This document shows, one piece after another, positions 1-10,690 of a DNA stretch of 64,000 nt. Numbering within the stretch: position 1 is the stretch's first letter; each line of letters opens with the position of its first letter. The position numbers and the translations under genes are program-made. The notes beneath the pieces were generated by a model. It was not told the DNA's origin. It was given only the letters and a program-made list of their open reading frames with translations, and did not search any database. Source of the DNA: Larix kaempferi (lineage: Eukaryota > Streptophyta > Pinopsida > Pinales > Pinaceae); NCBI GenBank assembly GCA_027924585.1, contig BSBM01001138.1:6620001-6684000 (forward strand), written 5' to 3'.

Positions 1-870
1 TAATATTGCTTTTTGACGTTCAGATTTCTGTTTTTCCAGAAGTCCATTGCGACTAACACATCATGAGTGGCCAGCATTAGCTTGCACCAGCCCTAATAGG
101 GAGTGGATAGCAAGTAGGATAGACAACCCATTTAACTAAAGTAGGTAATAGGTATCTGAGGCCTAGACAACAAGTGATTACAACTAAGTATAGAGAACAA
201 GTACGAGATAACTTGTTCATGGAACTTAACTTGTGACCTATGCGTCTTCTGGATTTTAATGAGTGAATATTTTGGTTTGAGTTAAACATTAAATAAAACT
301 CTCTATGGGATTTTTTTAAAATCTTTTCTAAAAATTTAAGAAACAACGATCCAAATTTGGTCTTTACCGTAAAATATGGATGCAACAGTGTCATAATGAA
401 GATAGAGATTCATTAATTATGAAAATGTATAGTGGTGATCTACAAATACATGAATAATAATATGAATATATTTTCATGTAAATTCCAGCCAATTGTAGCG
501 TTGGCTAATCAAAGAAAAAAATTCAGGTTACAATGGCAATCCAACTACTTCAATCTAATCTCAAAATAATTCCACATCGATTTGTATTTTGGGAGATGGG
601 ATACAACAAAAAGTATTGGTGCAATGAATATAACATTGCCAAACTATTATTATTATTATTATTTTACATTCCACAAAAGCAAAGTATTTTGAGTTGTATA
701 TACGGAGGAGGACATAAATTCCATTGACTTGTAAGCAATTCCATAAAGTAGTGTCAAATTTGGTATGTATATATATATATGCAAAATGCATGTATCTACA
801 TTCTATTTTATAGATATTCTTTTATGTTTAACTCTATCTATGTATAGAAAGGGATTTATCCAAATACTGG
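1..870. other. AT-rich intergenic DNA, no gene recognised
   Basis: No supported gene. Short open frames here lack any recognisable domain. The only local structure is an ATT-rich trinucleotide run near 645-663 and a TA run near 766-781. Confidence 0.5.
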
Positions 871-1040
871 GGTGTAGAATGACAATCTCTTCAATATGGA
901 ATATATAATGACTTTGCTTCTCTTGGTGCAATGAAGTATTTAGTTAATGTTTTTGGGTGTAGAGTGACCATCTCTTCGATATGGACTATATAAAAACCTT
1001 ACTTCTCTTGGTGCAATGAAATATTTAGTTCATGTCTTCT
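871..1040. repeat. 85-bp tandem duplication
   Basis: Two adjacent copies of an ~85-bp unit beginning ggtgtagaatgac (871) and ggtgtagagtgac (956). Both contain the segment ttctcttggtgcaatgaa and end in a similar tttagtt..atgt stretch. Function unknown; probably a simple local duplication. Confidence 0.7.
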
Positions 1041-1054
1041 CTTAGTCTAGAGGG

Positions 1055-1235
1055 AGCCATGTGATGCATAGGCTAGTGGTAGAGGGTTTGACTCCTAAGA
1101 CCTAATTGTGTCTCTTTCCCAATTTGAAATATCCAATTCATGCCTCCTCTTTGTCTTCAAGGAGATATGATTATGTTGAGTCTGTGCCATCATTTTTAAT
1201 GAATGGGTCACGATGCTTTGTAGAAATTGCTATTT
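1055..1235 (+). repeat. SINE-like dispersed repeat, copy 1
   Basis: This stretch resembles a tRNA-derived head. The segment taggctagtggtag fits a Pol III A-box with one mismatch, and gactcctaagacc resembles an anticodon stem-loop. I cannot place a convincing B-box at normal spacing. A related, more diverged sequence lies at 12685-12805, sharing gtttgact..taagac..taattgt and the tail catcatttttaatgaat. Two related copies support a dispersed repeat; the SINE label is an inference. Confidence 0.35.
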
Positions 1236-1510
1236 TAACTAGTTTGTCATTGGATTGGTGCTTCCCTTCTTATACTTGATGTTCAGGTGGAATTGTTGAT
1301 GGTATATGGACTTTTATGGAGGTGGTCATTATGTAGCTTGCCCTACCTTCCATAAATTAGAAAGGAACTTGGTTAGTGTGGATGACCATTTCATTTCCCA
1401 TAATATAATGCTTCCAATGTCAACAAGCTTGCATGATTGATATGAGCAAACTTTAACACAAACATGTGGTAAACATTCCCAAGGCATAAGAAGTTAGGAA
1501 GCTTTTTTTA

Positions 1511-1790
1511 TTGGTGAATTTTTACGAATTGGCTAGTTTTTTTCCTTCTTAAAAAAATATGTTCACGAACTGGCCATTTTCTATTTAAAAATTTGTCATT
1601 TTTTTTTACATAAATATGCTTAGATTGGTAATATTCTTCAATATTTATAAAAAATTTAATAGTAAATTTTATTTCTTAAATTAATGGAGTATTCACCTAC
1701 ATATCTATATTTATTTCAAACTGAAATGGTCACATAAAATATTATATACTTAGATATAATATTTGAATCCTTAAAAAATACCCTCTTTGT
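1511..1790. mobile_element. possible fourth, diverged copy of the ~285-bp TIR element
   Basis: The stretch starts ggtgaatttttacgaattgg, and its order of motifs (ggctattttt-like, tacataaatatg, then cacctacatatctatat) parallels the element at 37418-37700. The ends are not sharp and no target-site duplication is visible, so the boundaries are approximate. Confidence 0.3.
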
Positions 1791-2539
1791 TAGTGTCTTT
1801 GAGGTCATCCAATCACAAATGACTTGGATCCTGGCTAGATCCACATGTAGACCATGCTTATCCATATTGTATCTTGGATATTAAATTCTATACATATACA
1901 ATAAGCACTACTCGAGGTTGGCTTATAGCTTGTGTTTTTCAAGGTGCTCAACACTTTTGCAATTTACTTTAGATGCTCTTACCATGTTTTGTTGAAAATG
2001 AGGATGTCATCTAAGTATAAAACCACAAAATAATTAGTGAATGACTACAAATTATTGTTGATCATCCTCATGAACAATGTTGGTGTTAGTCAAGATGAAG
2101 GGCATGACTAAACACTCAAGAGGCCTTCCTTAGATTTGAAGGTTGTCTTCCACATAGTAGTTGTTTTGATTGGCACTTAGTGATAATATGACATAAGATC
2201 AATCTTGCTAAAAAACTTGGTGCCTTTGAGCTAATCAAACACATCATCAATTTGGGGGATGACATGTCAGCTCTTGACTATGAGTTTGTTCAAGGATTTG
2301 TAGTTCACATAGAGTTTCAATGTCCTATCCTTACTTTGGTACAAACAATAAGGCTCTCACAAGAGATTAGTCAATTAAATTTCCCTTCCTATATTATCTC
2401 TTCAATCTACCATTTGATCCCCTTGTTATCCAGAAGACAATGTGTGTATATATGGCCATTGGGATGAGGGACACTGAATGTCAATTAAATTGCATGATTT
2501 GCATGACAATCAAATGTACTCCTATAGGTGAGGTTAATA
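1780..2539 (-). pseudogene. decayed Ty3/Gypsy reverse transcriptase / RNase H start (downstream half of a split element)
   Basis: Read on the minus strand, pieces in shifting frames match Gypsy RT. Near 2130-2160 there is a stretch like the VWKTTFKS..GLLE..VMPF block. This is followed near 2060 by FMRMINN and near 2010 by the catalytic block LYLDDILIF. Near 1820-1860 comes a DKHGLHVDLA-like segment from the tether between RT and RNase H. Stops and frameshifts are frequent, so it cannot be expressed. The upstream gag half lies at 9546-10690 on the same strand. The two halves were one element before Copia-1 inserted at tgtct. It is clearly the oldest element at this site. Confidence 0.75.
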
Positions 2540-2798
2540 TGTCTTGTTGATGTATATGTAACTTCGGAATGTATTTCATCTGTGTATTTTATATATATTT
2601 ATTGTACCCTTATAAGAGATGTGTCATTCCTCTATAAGGAAGTGTCATCATGTGGATTAACAAGTGTCGCAAGTGTGTGTACTTGCTGATGGGTTATTAG
2701 ACCACCATTCGTGGGGTCAGACCTGAAATATATATTATAATGTCGATGTACCTAGCTAGACAAGTCAGCCCCATAAGGTCACTGGGCAAACTGATTAG

Positions 2799-2806
2799 TA
2801 TAAATA
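2799..2806 (+). promoter_or_regulatory. LTR TATA box of Copia-1
   Basis: tataaata lies mid-LTR with a normal plant TATA context. The copy in the 3' LTR is at 9191-9198. Transcription would be expected to start roughly 25-35 bp downstream. The box overlaps the left arm of a hairpin (see 2801-2828). Confidence 0.65.
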
Positions 2807-2828
2807 GAGATCAGGTGATCTCTATTTA
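2801..2828 (+). promoter_or_regulatory. perfect inverted repeat at the TATA box of the Copia-1 LTR
   Basis: The arms taaatagagatc (2801-2812) and gatctctattta (2817-2828) are perfectly complementary around a 4-nt loop. Equivalent hairpins with different stem bases occur in the Copia-2 LTR (34871-34899) and in the solo LTR (51504-51529). That pattern suggests selection on the structure. Confidence 0.7.
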
Positions 2829-3148
2829 GATCACTCGGAAAAGTATCTCACTCTCACTCAGAAAGTGGCGCACTAGTGAGGAGGAGGATCATCTGCTACT
2901 AGGAGACTATCTCAGTGTATTTTGGTTGTACTTTGGTTGAGCCATTGCTCTCTCTATCTCTGAGGAAGTTGTGGGGTTTTTCACCTTAGGGTTTTCCCCA
3001 TGGAAACTCTGTGTCTCTTGTCTCTCATGCTTTTGATTCTTGTGATACTTGTCATGCTTATTGTGATTGTCATGCATTGATATACTGTATATGTTATTCT
3101 CTCAGTAAAGATCCTAGAGTATTGTCAATTAATGCTCAAAATTTAACA

Positions 3149-3160
3149 TGGTATCAGAGC
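3149..3160 (+). other. primer-binding site, initiator Met-tRNA type
   Basis: tggtatcagagc directly follows the 5' LTR with no spacer. This is the standard Copia PBS, complementary to the 3' end of initiator methionine tRNA, and fixes the LTR end at 3148. Confidence 0.95.
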
Positions 3161-3722
3161 TAACCTGAGAAGAAGACATTTTGCTGTGACGGAAAATTGA
3201 GTTTCTTGTTTATTAGGTTTCTCTCCACCGATTTTGGAAAAGCAGTATAGTAGATTGACTTTACTCATCAAGGCGCATCTATCTGTCCAATCAGAATTCA
3301 ATTCCGAGCATTTTCAGATTTGGCCCTAAACATTAGGGTTTCCACAAAAATAGGAATTTCTGGAATATGAAGACATAGCTGGAAGCTCCTTGCAAAAATC
3401 GAAGTTTTGAGCTTTGGATAGAGATTTTTGGCTAGGTAGATCTCTGGGAAACTCAAACCCTAATTTAGGGCTCTCCCCAATGAACCCGTGAGGACAAAAA
3501 GACAAATCTAAAGGGTAAAACTTTGTTGATCTCAAATTATGAATGCACCAGGCTGATCAACTCATCAAGGCACATCTTTCTATCCTTTCAGAAATTTGAA
3601 ATTCACATTTTGAATTTTTAGGGTTTTTCCGACAAACCCTAATCTGGGACCAGATCCAGTTTTCAGCATTTCAAGTGGTAAGACCTAAATCTTTTCTATT
3701 TCCATTTGAAGTGCTCTTTAAG
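3161..3722 (+). other. Copia-1 untranslated leader
   Basis: No coding capacity is recognised. The leader contains several aaaccctaa/tagggtt-like motifs and loosely repeated segments that resemble the longer, repeat-expanded leader of Copia-2. Confidence 0.6.
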
Positions 3723-5033
3723 ATGTCTCACCACACCAAGCTTGAGGATAAGCTTGAAGGGGCTGATAAATTCTGAGCTTGGAAGTATAGGATTGGGTTA
3801 ATCCTGGAAGAGAATGAGTTGGACTCATATATAAAAGAAGACATCCCTATCCCAGAGGATGAAGAGGCCACGGTATTACATAAGAAGAACTTGGTCAAGG
3901 AAAAGAGAATCATTGTTGATTCTATCAAAGACCATCTCATACCCCATGTATCTTCTCTAAAGACACCCAAGGAGATGTTTGACCCTTTGACCAAGCTATT
4001 TGAAGGGAAGAACATAAATCGGAAGATGACTCTGCAGAATCAATTGAAAGGGGTCAAGATGTTGAATGGAGAAACCATTCAATCTTACTTCTCCAAGGTC
4101 TCTCAGATCAAGGAGCAACTTGAAGCTGTGGATGAATTAGTGGACAATGGTGAAGTTGTTATGACCACTCTAAATGGCCTACCTAGGTCATGGGACTCCG
4201 TTATTCAAGGAATCTGTGCAAGAAAGAAATTGATCTCTTTCAGTAAACTATGGGAGGAATTCTCTCAAGAAGAAGCTAGACTTGTAGCTCGTGAGGAAAA
4301 GATGGGAGGTGAAGATCAAGCTCTCGCAAATCACACCAAAAGAAGCAAGCCCAAGAAGGAGCACTCTTGCTACTAAAGATCCTATCAAAAGAATAAGAAG
4401 GATCTAAGATGCTTCACATGCAATGAGAAGGGTCACTTTGCTTCAGATTGTCCCAAGAACAAAAGGGATAATAACAACAACTTCAGCAAGAAGAAGAAGG
4501 GCAGCAAAAGAAAGTTCCATGCTCATGCTGCTGAGGATGATGAACCTCCAAAGAAGAAGGTTAGGGCAGAAAGTGATGATGACTCATCAAGTGAAGAAGA
4601 GTATGTTCTAATCTCTGCTCTCATAGGTACTATCTCCCATGGTTGTAATGATTGGTTGATTGATAGTGGGGCTTCCAAACACATGACTGGGTTTGAGGAA
4701 TCCTTTGTGAATCTATCTGAACATGAATCACCCCATAAGGTGAAACTTGGGGATGATTATCAATACCCAATCAAAGGAAGTCGTGAAGCCTCCTACAACC
4801 TAGATTCTGGAAAATCTTTGAAGATGAAAGAAGTCCTTTATGTACCCGGGCTCAAGAAGAACTTACTCTCCATCTCTGCATTGGATGCAAAAGGTATGAG
4901 GTTTGGATTTGTAGATGGCCAAGTCCTGATGTGGCCAAAGGGTAAAACAATCGATGATGCAGTAGTGATTGGAGAGTAAGAGGGAGGTTTATACAAATTG
5001 AAGGGACAACCTGAACATGCCATGGTGACATAA
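3723..5033 (+). pseudogene. Copia-1 gag and aspartic protease, interrupted by stops
   Basis: Read from ATG 3723 in one frame. Gag would form the cytoplasmic particle and bind RNA. The region 3819-4373 is a Copia gag domain (UBN2/gag-polypeptide type). A CX2CX4HX4C knuckle, CFTCNEKGHFASDC, starts at 4410. A basic and acidic linker follows, then the protease motif LIDSGASKHMTG (~4656) with the catalytic Asp intact, and then VLYVPGLKKNLLSI. In-frame stops lie at 3774 (TGA, probably from Trp), 4374, 4977 and 5031. After GGLYKLKG (~4983) the pre-integrase domain breaks off and no integrase follows. The frame is otherwise intact across about 1.3 kb, so the stops look recent compared with the shared loss of integrase. 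Confidence 0.9.
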
Positions 5034-6183
5034 AGACAAAGATTCATCCATAGTCCTGGATCACATAGAGGTATGTATAATTTGATTTTGCAAAAGTTAA
5101 CTAATAAGTTATGCAGGTCATTGAAGAGAACAAGAACACATTGCTAGACATAACTAGCAAATATGGTGACCAGGTATGTGTTTCTTATATCATAGGATCT
5201 ATCATATAAGTATGCATGGCATGATTGATGATGATTGTTCATAAAGTGATAAGTTTGAATAATCATGAGTATATGCATATTATGTGTCTTACCTTAATTA
5301 ATGATATGACTAACCAGAAGAGTCATAGGTTTGAGTAATTACAGGTTTAGACATATTATGTTTCTTATGATATGACTAACCATAAGAGTCCTATATAAAC
5401 CTTAAATGCTAATGCTTATTATTTCTATTTGAAATGATCATGACTATACATGCTTGAGATTATTGTGTTTTAATAGTATACTAATGAATGTATGATTTTG
5501 TATGAGATCACAAGGATAACACAATCATGATACTAATAAGCATGCATAGGGATCAAGGATGAATATGAGTTCAAGAACAGGTAATCCAGGAAGCAAAGAT
5601 CAAGAGGGAGCACACTCCAGTGGTTTCTGCAAGGGTGCAGATATTCAGAGGGATTTGTCCATCTCTCTACATTCCACAACAGAAAGATGTAGAAGGACTC
5701 CAGCAGCTCCTGCAAGGAAGCAAAGACTCAGAGGGAGTCCACCCAACAAACAAACAAAGATAAGTATTTTAATTATCATTTCTTGCATATTTGTTTGCTT
5801 AAATAAAATTGTTCAATGATGTATATGCTCATGCTCCTAGACTTAGGATATGTATTGTGCATATTAGAATGATTGCATTAATGAACAGTATACTACTAAT
5901 ATGCATGTATTGGGTAAGTGGCCTATGGCACTGTACAACATTCCATTGCTACTTATCTAGAATGAAACCTCTTTGCTGACATGTTTGGAGTAGTGCAAAC
6001 TCTTAACAATGTTCTGGTAGAGACTGGAAGGCATCTAGAAAGTTATGGAACATGGATAAATGTTGTATTGAAGCATTGGCTAAGATAACTACATGACTGC
6101 ATGACATATTTCTTTATGTGTAAAGAATTTTGTTCTGAAAATTATGAAATGTTTCTAATCATGCAATTTAACTTGTTTTGTAG
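5034..6183 (+). other. intron-like segment replacing the integrase region in Copia-1
   Basis: An integrase domain belongs here, but no HHCC or DDE motif is seen in any frame. The DNA is AT-rich with short GC-richer islands bounded by splice-like signals. A donor gag|gtatgta lies at 5071 and an acceptor atgcag| ends at 5116. A 57-nt block follows, to the donor cag|gtatgtg at 5174. A block at about 5555-5760 ends aaag|ataagta. An acceptor ttgttttgtag| ends at 6183, just before coding resumes. The block around 5559-5760 contains repeated gga-agcaaag and actcca motifs. Copia-2 carries a collinear counterpart at 31510-33117, so the segment was present in the common ancestor. It could be captured host sequence or introns of the element itself. 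Confidence 0.6.
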
Positions 6184-7673
6184 GAAAGACCGTATATCTT
6201 CACCTACAAAAGAAGGACTACAACATTTGTTCCAGCAACAAAGATATCTATTGAAGATATTGAAGTTCCCAAGATCTGGGATGAAGAAATGGAATGCCAT
6301 GATCCGTCGATCATGAAGAATGATGTTTGGGATGTAGTCCCAAGACCTGAAGGGAAGTTTTGTTATGACTTCCATATGGATCTATCAGATCAAGCATGCT
6401 GCAGATGGCAGCATAGAGAAATATAAAAGTGATGAAATAGAAGATACACCAGATGGATTTCAAGACTACTTTCTTGAATGGTGTAGTTGAAGAGGAAGTA
6501 TATGTGGAGCAGCCACTCGGTTTCGAAATACATGATAGGGAGTCATATGTATGCAGATTGAAGAAAGCCTTGTATGGCTTGAAGCAAGCTCCTAGAACCT
6601 GGCATGGTAGGATGGATAGTTTCCTATCTAGTTTGGGCTTTACCAAGAGTAAAGCGGATTCCAACCTTTATTACAAGGTTGAGGAAGGGAATCCTGTGGT
6701 TCTACTCCTGTATGTGGATGACTTATTTGTAACAGGAGATGACAGATTGATTGCAGATACGAAGAGGAAGCTTGTTGCTGAGTTTGATATGAAAGATTTG
6801 GCAATGATGCATTATTTCCTAGGTATGTAGGCGTGGCAGAGTGCAGATGGGATTTTCCTTGGTCAAGGGAAGTACACAGTAGATATCCTGAAGAGATTCG
6901 GGATGATGGATTGCAAGGCCATGGCCACACCTATGGCATCGAATCTGAAGCTTCTATGTGATGCTTCATTTGAGCCGGTTGATGTCTCTATGTATCGTCA
7001 GATGATTGGGTCCTTGATGTACCTGACGAACACGAGACCAGATATTTGCTTTGCAGTGAACACATTGAGTCAGTTCCTGACAGATCCGAGGAGTGTTCAT
7101 CTGGTTGCTGTAAAGCATGTCCTGAGGTACCTGAAGGGTACAGTGGATTATGGGCTCAAGTATGAGGTGAATCAAAAGTTTAACCTGCAGGGTTATGTTG
7201 ATTCAGATTGGTCTAGCAGTGCTGCAGATAGGAAGAGCACATCTGGGTGCTGCTTCAGTATGGGATCAGGTGTGATCTCTTGGTTTAGCAGGAAGCAATC
7301 CTGCGTAGCACTGAGTACACCTGAGGCAGAGTATGTTGCAGCTTGTTCAGCTAGTTGTGAGGAAGTATGGCTACGGAAGCTACTGTCTGAGTTATTTGAT
7401 CTCCCATTGGATGCTACTAGTTTCTTTTGTGATAACCAGAGTTGTGTGAAGGTGTCCGAGAACCCAGTGTTTCATGATAGGTCGAAACACATAGAGATCA
7501 AATATCACTATATCAGGGATATGGTGCAAAGAGGAGATGTGAAGCTCCTGTATGTTGCGACGGACGAGCAGATTGCAGATATGCTGACGAAGCCACTAGC
7601 CAGGGTGAAGTTCGAGTACTTCAGAGAGAGGCTTGGCGTTCTTCAGATCGAGGACACTTCGAGGAAGAAGTGA
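6184..7673 (+). pseudogene. Copia-1 reverse transcriptase (internally deleted) and RNase H
   Basis: RT makes cDNA and RNase H removes the RNA strand. The RT start is readable (6184-6360, ...WDEEMECHDPSIMKN..), then shifts frame. After SIEKYK (~6410) a large piece of the RT palm is missing, and the sequence resumes near 6450 at the block [17 protein letters not shown]. The palm motif [12 protein letters not shown] (~6705) is intact. One TAG (6828-6830) lies in the frame from 6453 to the TGA at 7671. RNase H follows, with DSDWSSSAADRKSTSGCC (~7200), an ALSTPEAEYVAA block (the family usually has TAEAEY) and a normal C-terminus. The same RT deletion occurs in Copia-2, so it is ancestral to both copies. 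Confidence 0.9.
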
Positions 7674-7779
7674 TGGACACATTTGCTGAAGCCATTCCAA
7701 GCATGTTGGAAGGAGGATCCTTCACATGGCTGTGGATGTAAGCGTTGGATGACGAGCATCAGGATGATGTTCTGGTTTC

Positions 7780-8180
7780 TGTTTGGATATGATCAGTTGG
7801 ATCATTTTTTGTACGCATCATGTTAGATGCTAGATATGATCAGTTGGATCATTTTTATATATGTATGTACGCATCATGTTGGATGTTGGATATGATCAAT
7901 TGGATCATTTTTATGTATGTATGTATGCATCATGTTGGATGTTGGATATGATCGGTTGGATCATGTGTATGTATTTTGTATAAGCATCATGTTGGATGCT
8001 TGGACCATGTATTTGTATTTGTATCAGGTGGATACATTGTATGATCAAGTGGATCATGTATGGTGATATGAATCATGTATTTGTATTTGTATCAGGTGGA
8101 TACACTCAATGATCAGGTGGATCATGTATGATGATATGTATCAGGTAGATACTTGGTATGCATCAGATAGATGCATTATA
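7780..8180 (+). repeat. gatcatc-rich tandem repeats in the Copia-1 3' tail
   Basis: Degenerate repeats of about 60 bp built around tgatca-ttggatcat and gcatcatgttggatg. Related but more regular 57-bp repeats occupy the same place in Copia-2 (29596-29935). The region is non-coding. Confidence 0.75.
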
Positions 8181-8339
8181 TGATCAGGATGATCATGGAT
8201 GACGAGCTTCAGGATGTTGCTCCAGATGACATGCAGCAGGATGTTGCAGTGATGATCAGGATGATCATGTGTACATCAGGATGATGTATGGTGAGTATCA
8301 GGTTGATACTCTGTGGCCGTGGAACAGGTTGTGCAGATA

Positions 8340-8600
8340 AGCATGTAATTTGTGCCCTGGGATATTTGCAGATGGTCTTTCGAGGTTTTGCCTATGGCAT
8401 GTAATTCGTACCCTGGGACATCTGGAAAATGCTCTTTCGAGGTTTTGCTTGGGAGGACATATAATTTGTGCCCTGGGAGATCTGCAGATAGTCTTTCGAG
8501 GTTTTGCCTATGGCATGTAATTTGTGCCCTGGGAGATCCGATAGGTTGAGCCTTGTGCTCGTAATCAGTCCTGGGATTCTCTTTCGAGGTTTTGTGGTGG
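8340..8600 (+). repeat. 56-60-bp tandem repeat in the Copia-1 3' tail
   Basis: Four units carrying ccctgggaNatctg..ctttcgaggttttg, with the ccctgg motif at 8355, 8411, 8471 and 8527. Homologous units in Copia-2 lie at 28800-29460. Any short open frame across them is a by-product of the repeat. Confidence 0.8.
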
Positions 8601-8927
8601 GGTCACATGTAATAAGTCCTAGAGATCTGGACAGGATGAAAAAGGCCTCAGATGCTCTTTAGGGTTCTTTCTAGTCAAGAGACTCTTTTAAGGTTTTGTG
8701 ACGCACATAATAAGTCCTGATATTTCCACAGTATGGCCAATGATGATGAAGACCTGCAGGTGGCGAGCCTACATCCAGTATGAAAAAGTACTGGCTCTGT
8801 AGAACTTCCTATGACGAGTAGAGTCAGATATTGGTTGAGATAGCAGCAGAAGTGACGATGATGATGACGATGATCCCAAGAAGAAGACTTGTCTAGCAGA
8901 TCTGTGTCGAGAAATACCTTCCTAGTT

Positions 8928-8936
8928 AAGAGGGAG
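8928..8936 (+). other. polypurine tract of Copia-1
   Basis: aagagggag ends immediately before the 3' LTR at 8937, as expected for plus-strand priming. The same tract, reverse-complemented, adjoins the Copia-2 3' LTR. Confidence 0.85.
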
Positions 8937-9540
8937 TGTTGATGTATATGTAACTTCGGAATGTATTTCATCTATGTATTTTATATATATTTATTGTACC
9001 CTTATAAGAGATGTGTCATTCCTCTATAAGGAAGTGTTGTCATGTGGATTGACAAGTGTCGCAAGTGTGTGTACTTGCCGATGGGTTATTAGACGACCAT
9101 GTGTGGGGTTGGCCCTGAAATATATATTATAATGTGGATGTACCTAGCTAGACAAGTCGGCCCCAAAAGGTCACTGGGAATATAGATTAGTATAAATAGA
9201 GATCAGGTGATCTCTATTTAGATCACTCAGAAAAGTATCTCACTCTCACTCAGAAAGTGGCGCACTAGTGAGGAGGAGGATCATCTACTACTAGGAGACT
9301 ATCTCAGTGTATTTTGGTTGTACTTTGGTTGAGCCATTGCTCTCTCTATCTCTGAGGAAGTTGTGGGGTTTTTCACCTTAGGGTTTTCCCCACGGAAACT
9401 CTGTGTCTCTTGTCTCTCATGCTTTTGATTCTTGTGATGCTTGTGATGCTTATTGTGATTGTCATGCATTGATATACTGTATATGTTATTCTCTCAGTAA
9501 AGATCCTAGAGTATTGTGAATTAATGCTCAAAATTTAACA
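8937..9540 (+). repeat. Copia-1 3' LTR
   Basis: 604 bp, alignable without gaps to the 5' LTR, with about 24 substitutions by my hand count. Followed directly by the tgtct duplication. Confidence 0.95.
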
Positions 9541-9545
9541 TGTCT

Positions 9546-10690
9546 TTGTATTCTTCCTTCAAATGATATACATGTCTTGATTTCATAGAGGGACCTCTTA
9601 TAGAGGCCTTGGTGGTTGCAATTATTTTGTTTCCAGTTCCTTTGAATGGACCTTTGTAGTAGTGATATTAACACGATTCCACATCGATGATTTGTTTTCC
9701 CTACCCACAAGATCTAGTGGGATTGAGGCTAAATAAGAGTTAGAGGATTTTAGATAATCCAATAATGATTGATTATTATGTCATTCACCATTGTTATTCC
9801 AAGGAATTTTATGGGTTCCACTACACTTTCTTGTGTCCTACTTCGGTGACTTCCCATTCTTCTTCTTTGTGTGCAAATTTGACTCACTATCTTGAGGATG
9901 ATTATCTTTTTATTGTCCTTTTTATAAGAGTTGAGGTTGCATTTACCCTTCTTGAGTTGCGGGTAGTTTCCAATCCCATACTCTATCTTACAATTAAGTC
10001 AATTTTTTTTGTTCAATATTGATGGCATAAGAGTGAGTAAATCCCAATGAAGAGTTGTCTAGAAAATCCATTTCTGATTCCCACAATGGTATTTTAGAAA
10101 CAAGTGATGTTGAGATTCCCTAATACCTAATTTTGTACATAGTTATAAAAGACAATGTACTACAACATAATTTGATCTTTACCTTGGTGCAAGGTCATAC
10201 ATCTTGTGTATTGGTCTTGATAGTTTCCACAATGTAAATATTCCTCCTTAAGGGTGTTGAAAAATCCCCCCTAAGTGGATTTTGTTGCATAGAGTTCATA
10301 ATCTATGGCATGTTATGGACAATAATTATCCCACCAATCTTTGACATAGAGAAAATACTTAGAAGCATGAAGGTAATCTTCTTATTATTGGAAACTTCTG
10401 AACTGAGAAATAATCATCTAGTAAATTTAACCATCTCTCTAAAGCTTTTGCAATCTTTCCTTCAAATAAAGGGTTATCAAACTTAGTTTGTACCTTGAAA
10501 GGTGTCCTTCATTCAAAATAAGTGTTTATTGAAGATTTGTTTGTTATTTTGTGGAGTCTTATAAGAATTTTAGTGAAATGGTCGAACATTTTAATCCTCT
10601 ATCCCATGGGATGTCACTTGGGTTGGTGAAGAAATTCTTCATTTTGTTTTTTAGTTCAATACCCAACTCCTCGTCACTTAGGAACATGCA
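9546..10690 (-). pseudogene. decayed Ty3/Gypsy gag (upstream half of the element split by Copia-1)
   Basis: On the minus strand, three frames together follow a Gypsy gag. Around 10440-10480 there is a FDNPLFEGKIAKALERW block followed by LLDDYFSVQKF. Next come a VKDWWDNY block (~10340) and LKEEYLHCGNYQDQY (~10230). Then an MTLHQGKDQ block leads to a segment near 10060 like the EMDFL..SSLG end of gag. A remnant of the post-gag linker is suspected around 9700-9800. Stops and shifts make it non-functional. Strand and order are those expected for the part upstream of the RT remnant at 1780-2539. Confidence 0.75.

Larger units (their letters stand above)
2545..3148 (+). repeat. Copia-1 5' LTR
   Basis: 604 bp, tgttga...ttaaca. 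It carries a TATA box (2799-2806) overlapping a perfect 12-bp inverted repeat (2801-2828). It is the same length as the 3' LTR at 8937-9540. Confidence 0.95.
2545..9540 (+). mobile_element. Copia-1: complete but coding-defective Ty1/Copia retrotransposon
   Basis: This is a full LTR-to-LTR element of 6996 bp. Two 604-bp LTRs begin TG and end CA. A perfect 5-bp target-site duplication, tgtct, lies at 2540-2544 and 9541-9545. An initiator-Met tRNA PBS follows the 5' LTR and a purine tract precedes the 3' LTR. The order is gag, protease, an unexplained non-integrase segment, RT, RNase H and a repeat-rich tail, so it is Copia by layout. By hand I count about 24 substitutions between the LTRs (~96% identity), a moderately old insertion. 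It sits inside an older minus-strand Gypsy remnant. Integrase and part of RT are missing, so movement would have needed proteins in trans. Confidence 0.95.
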
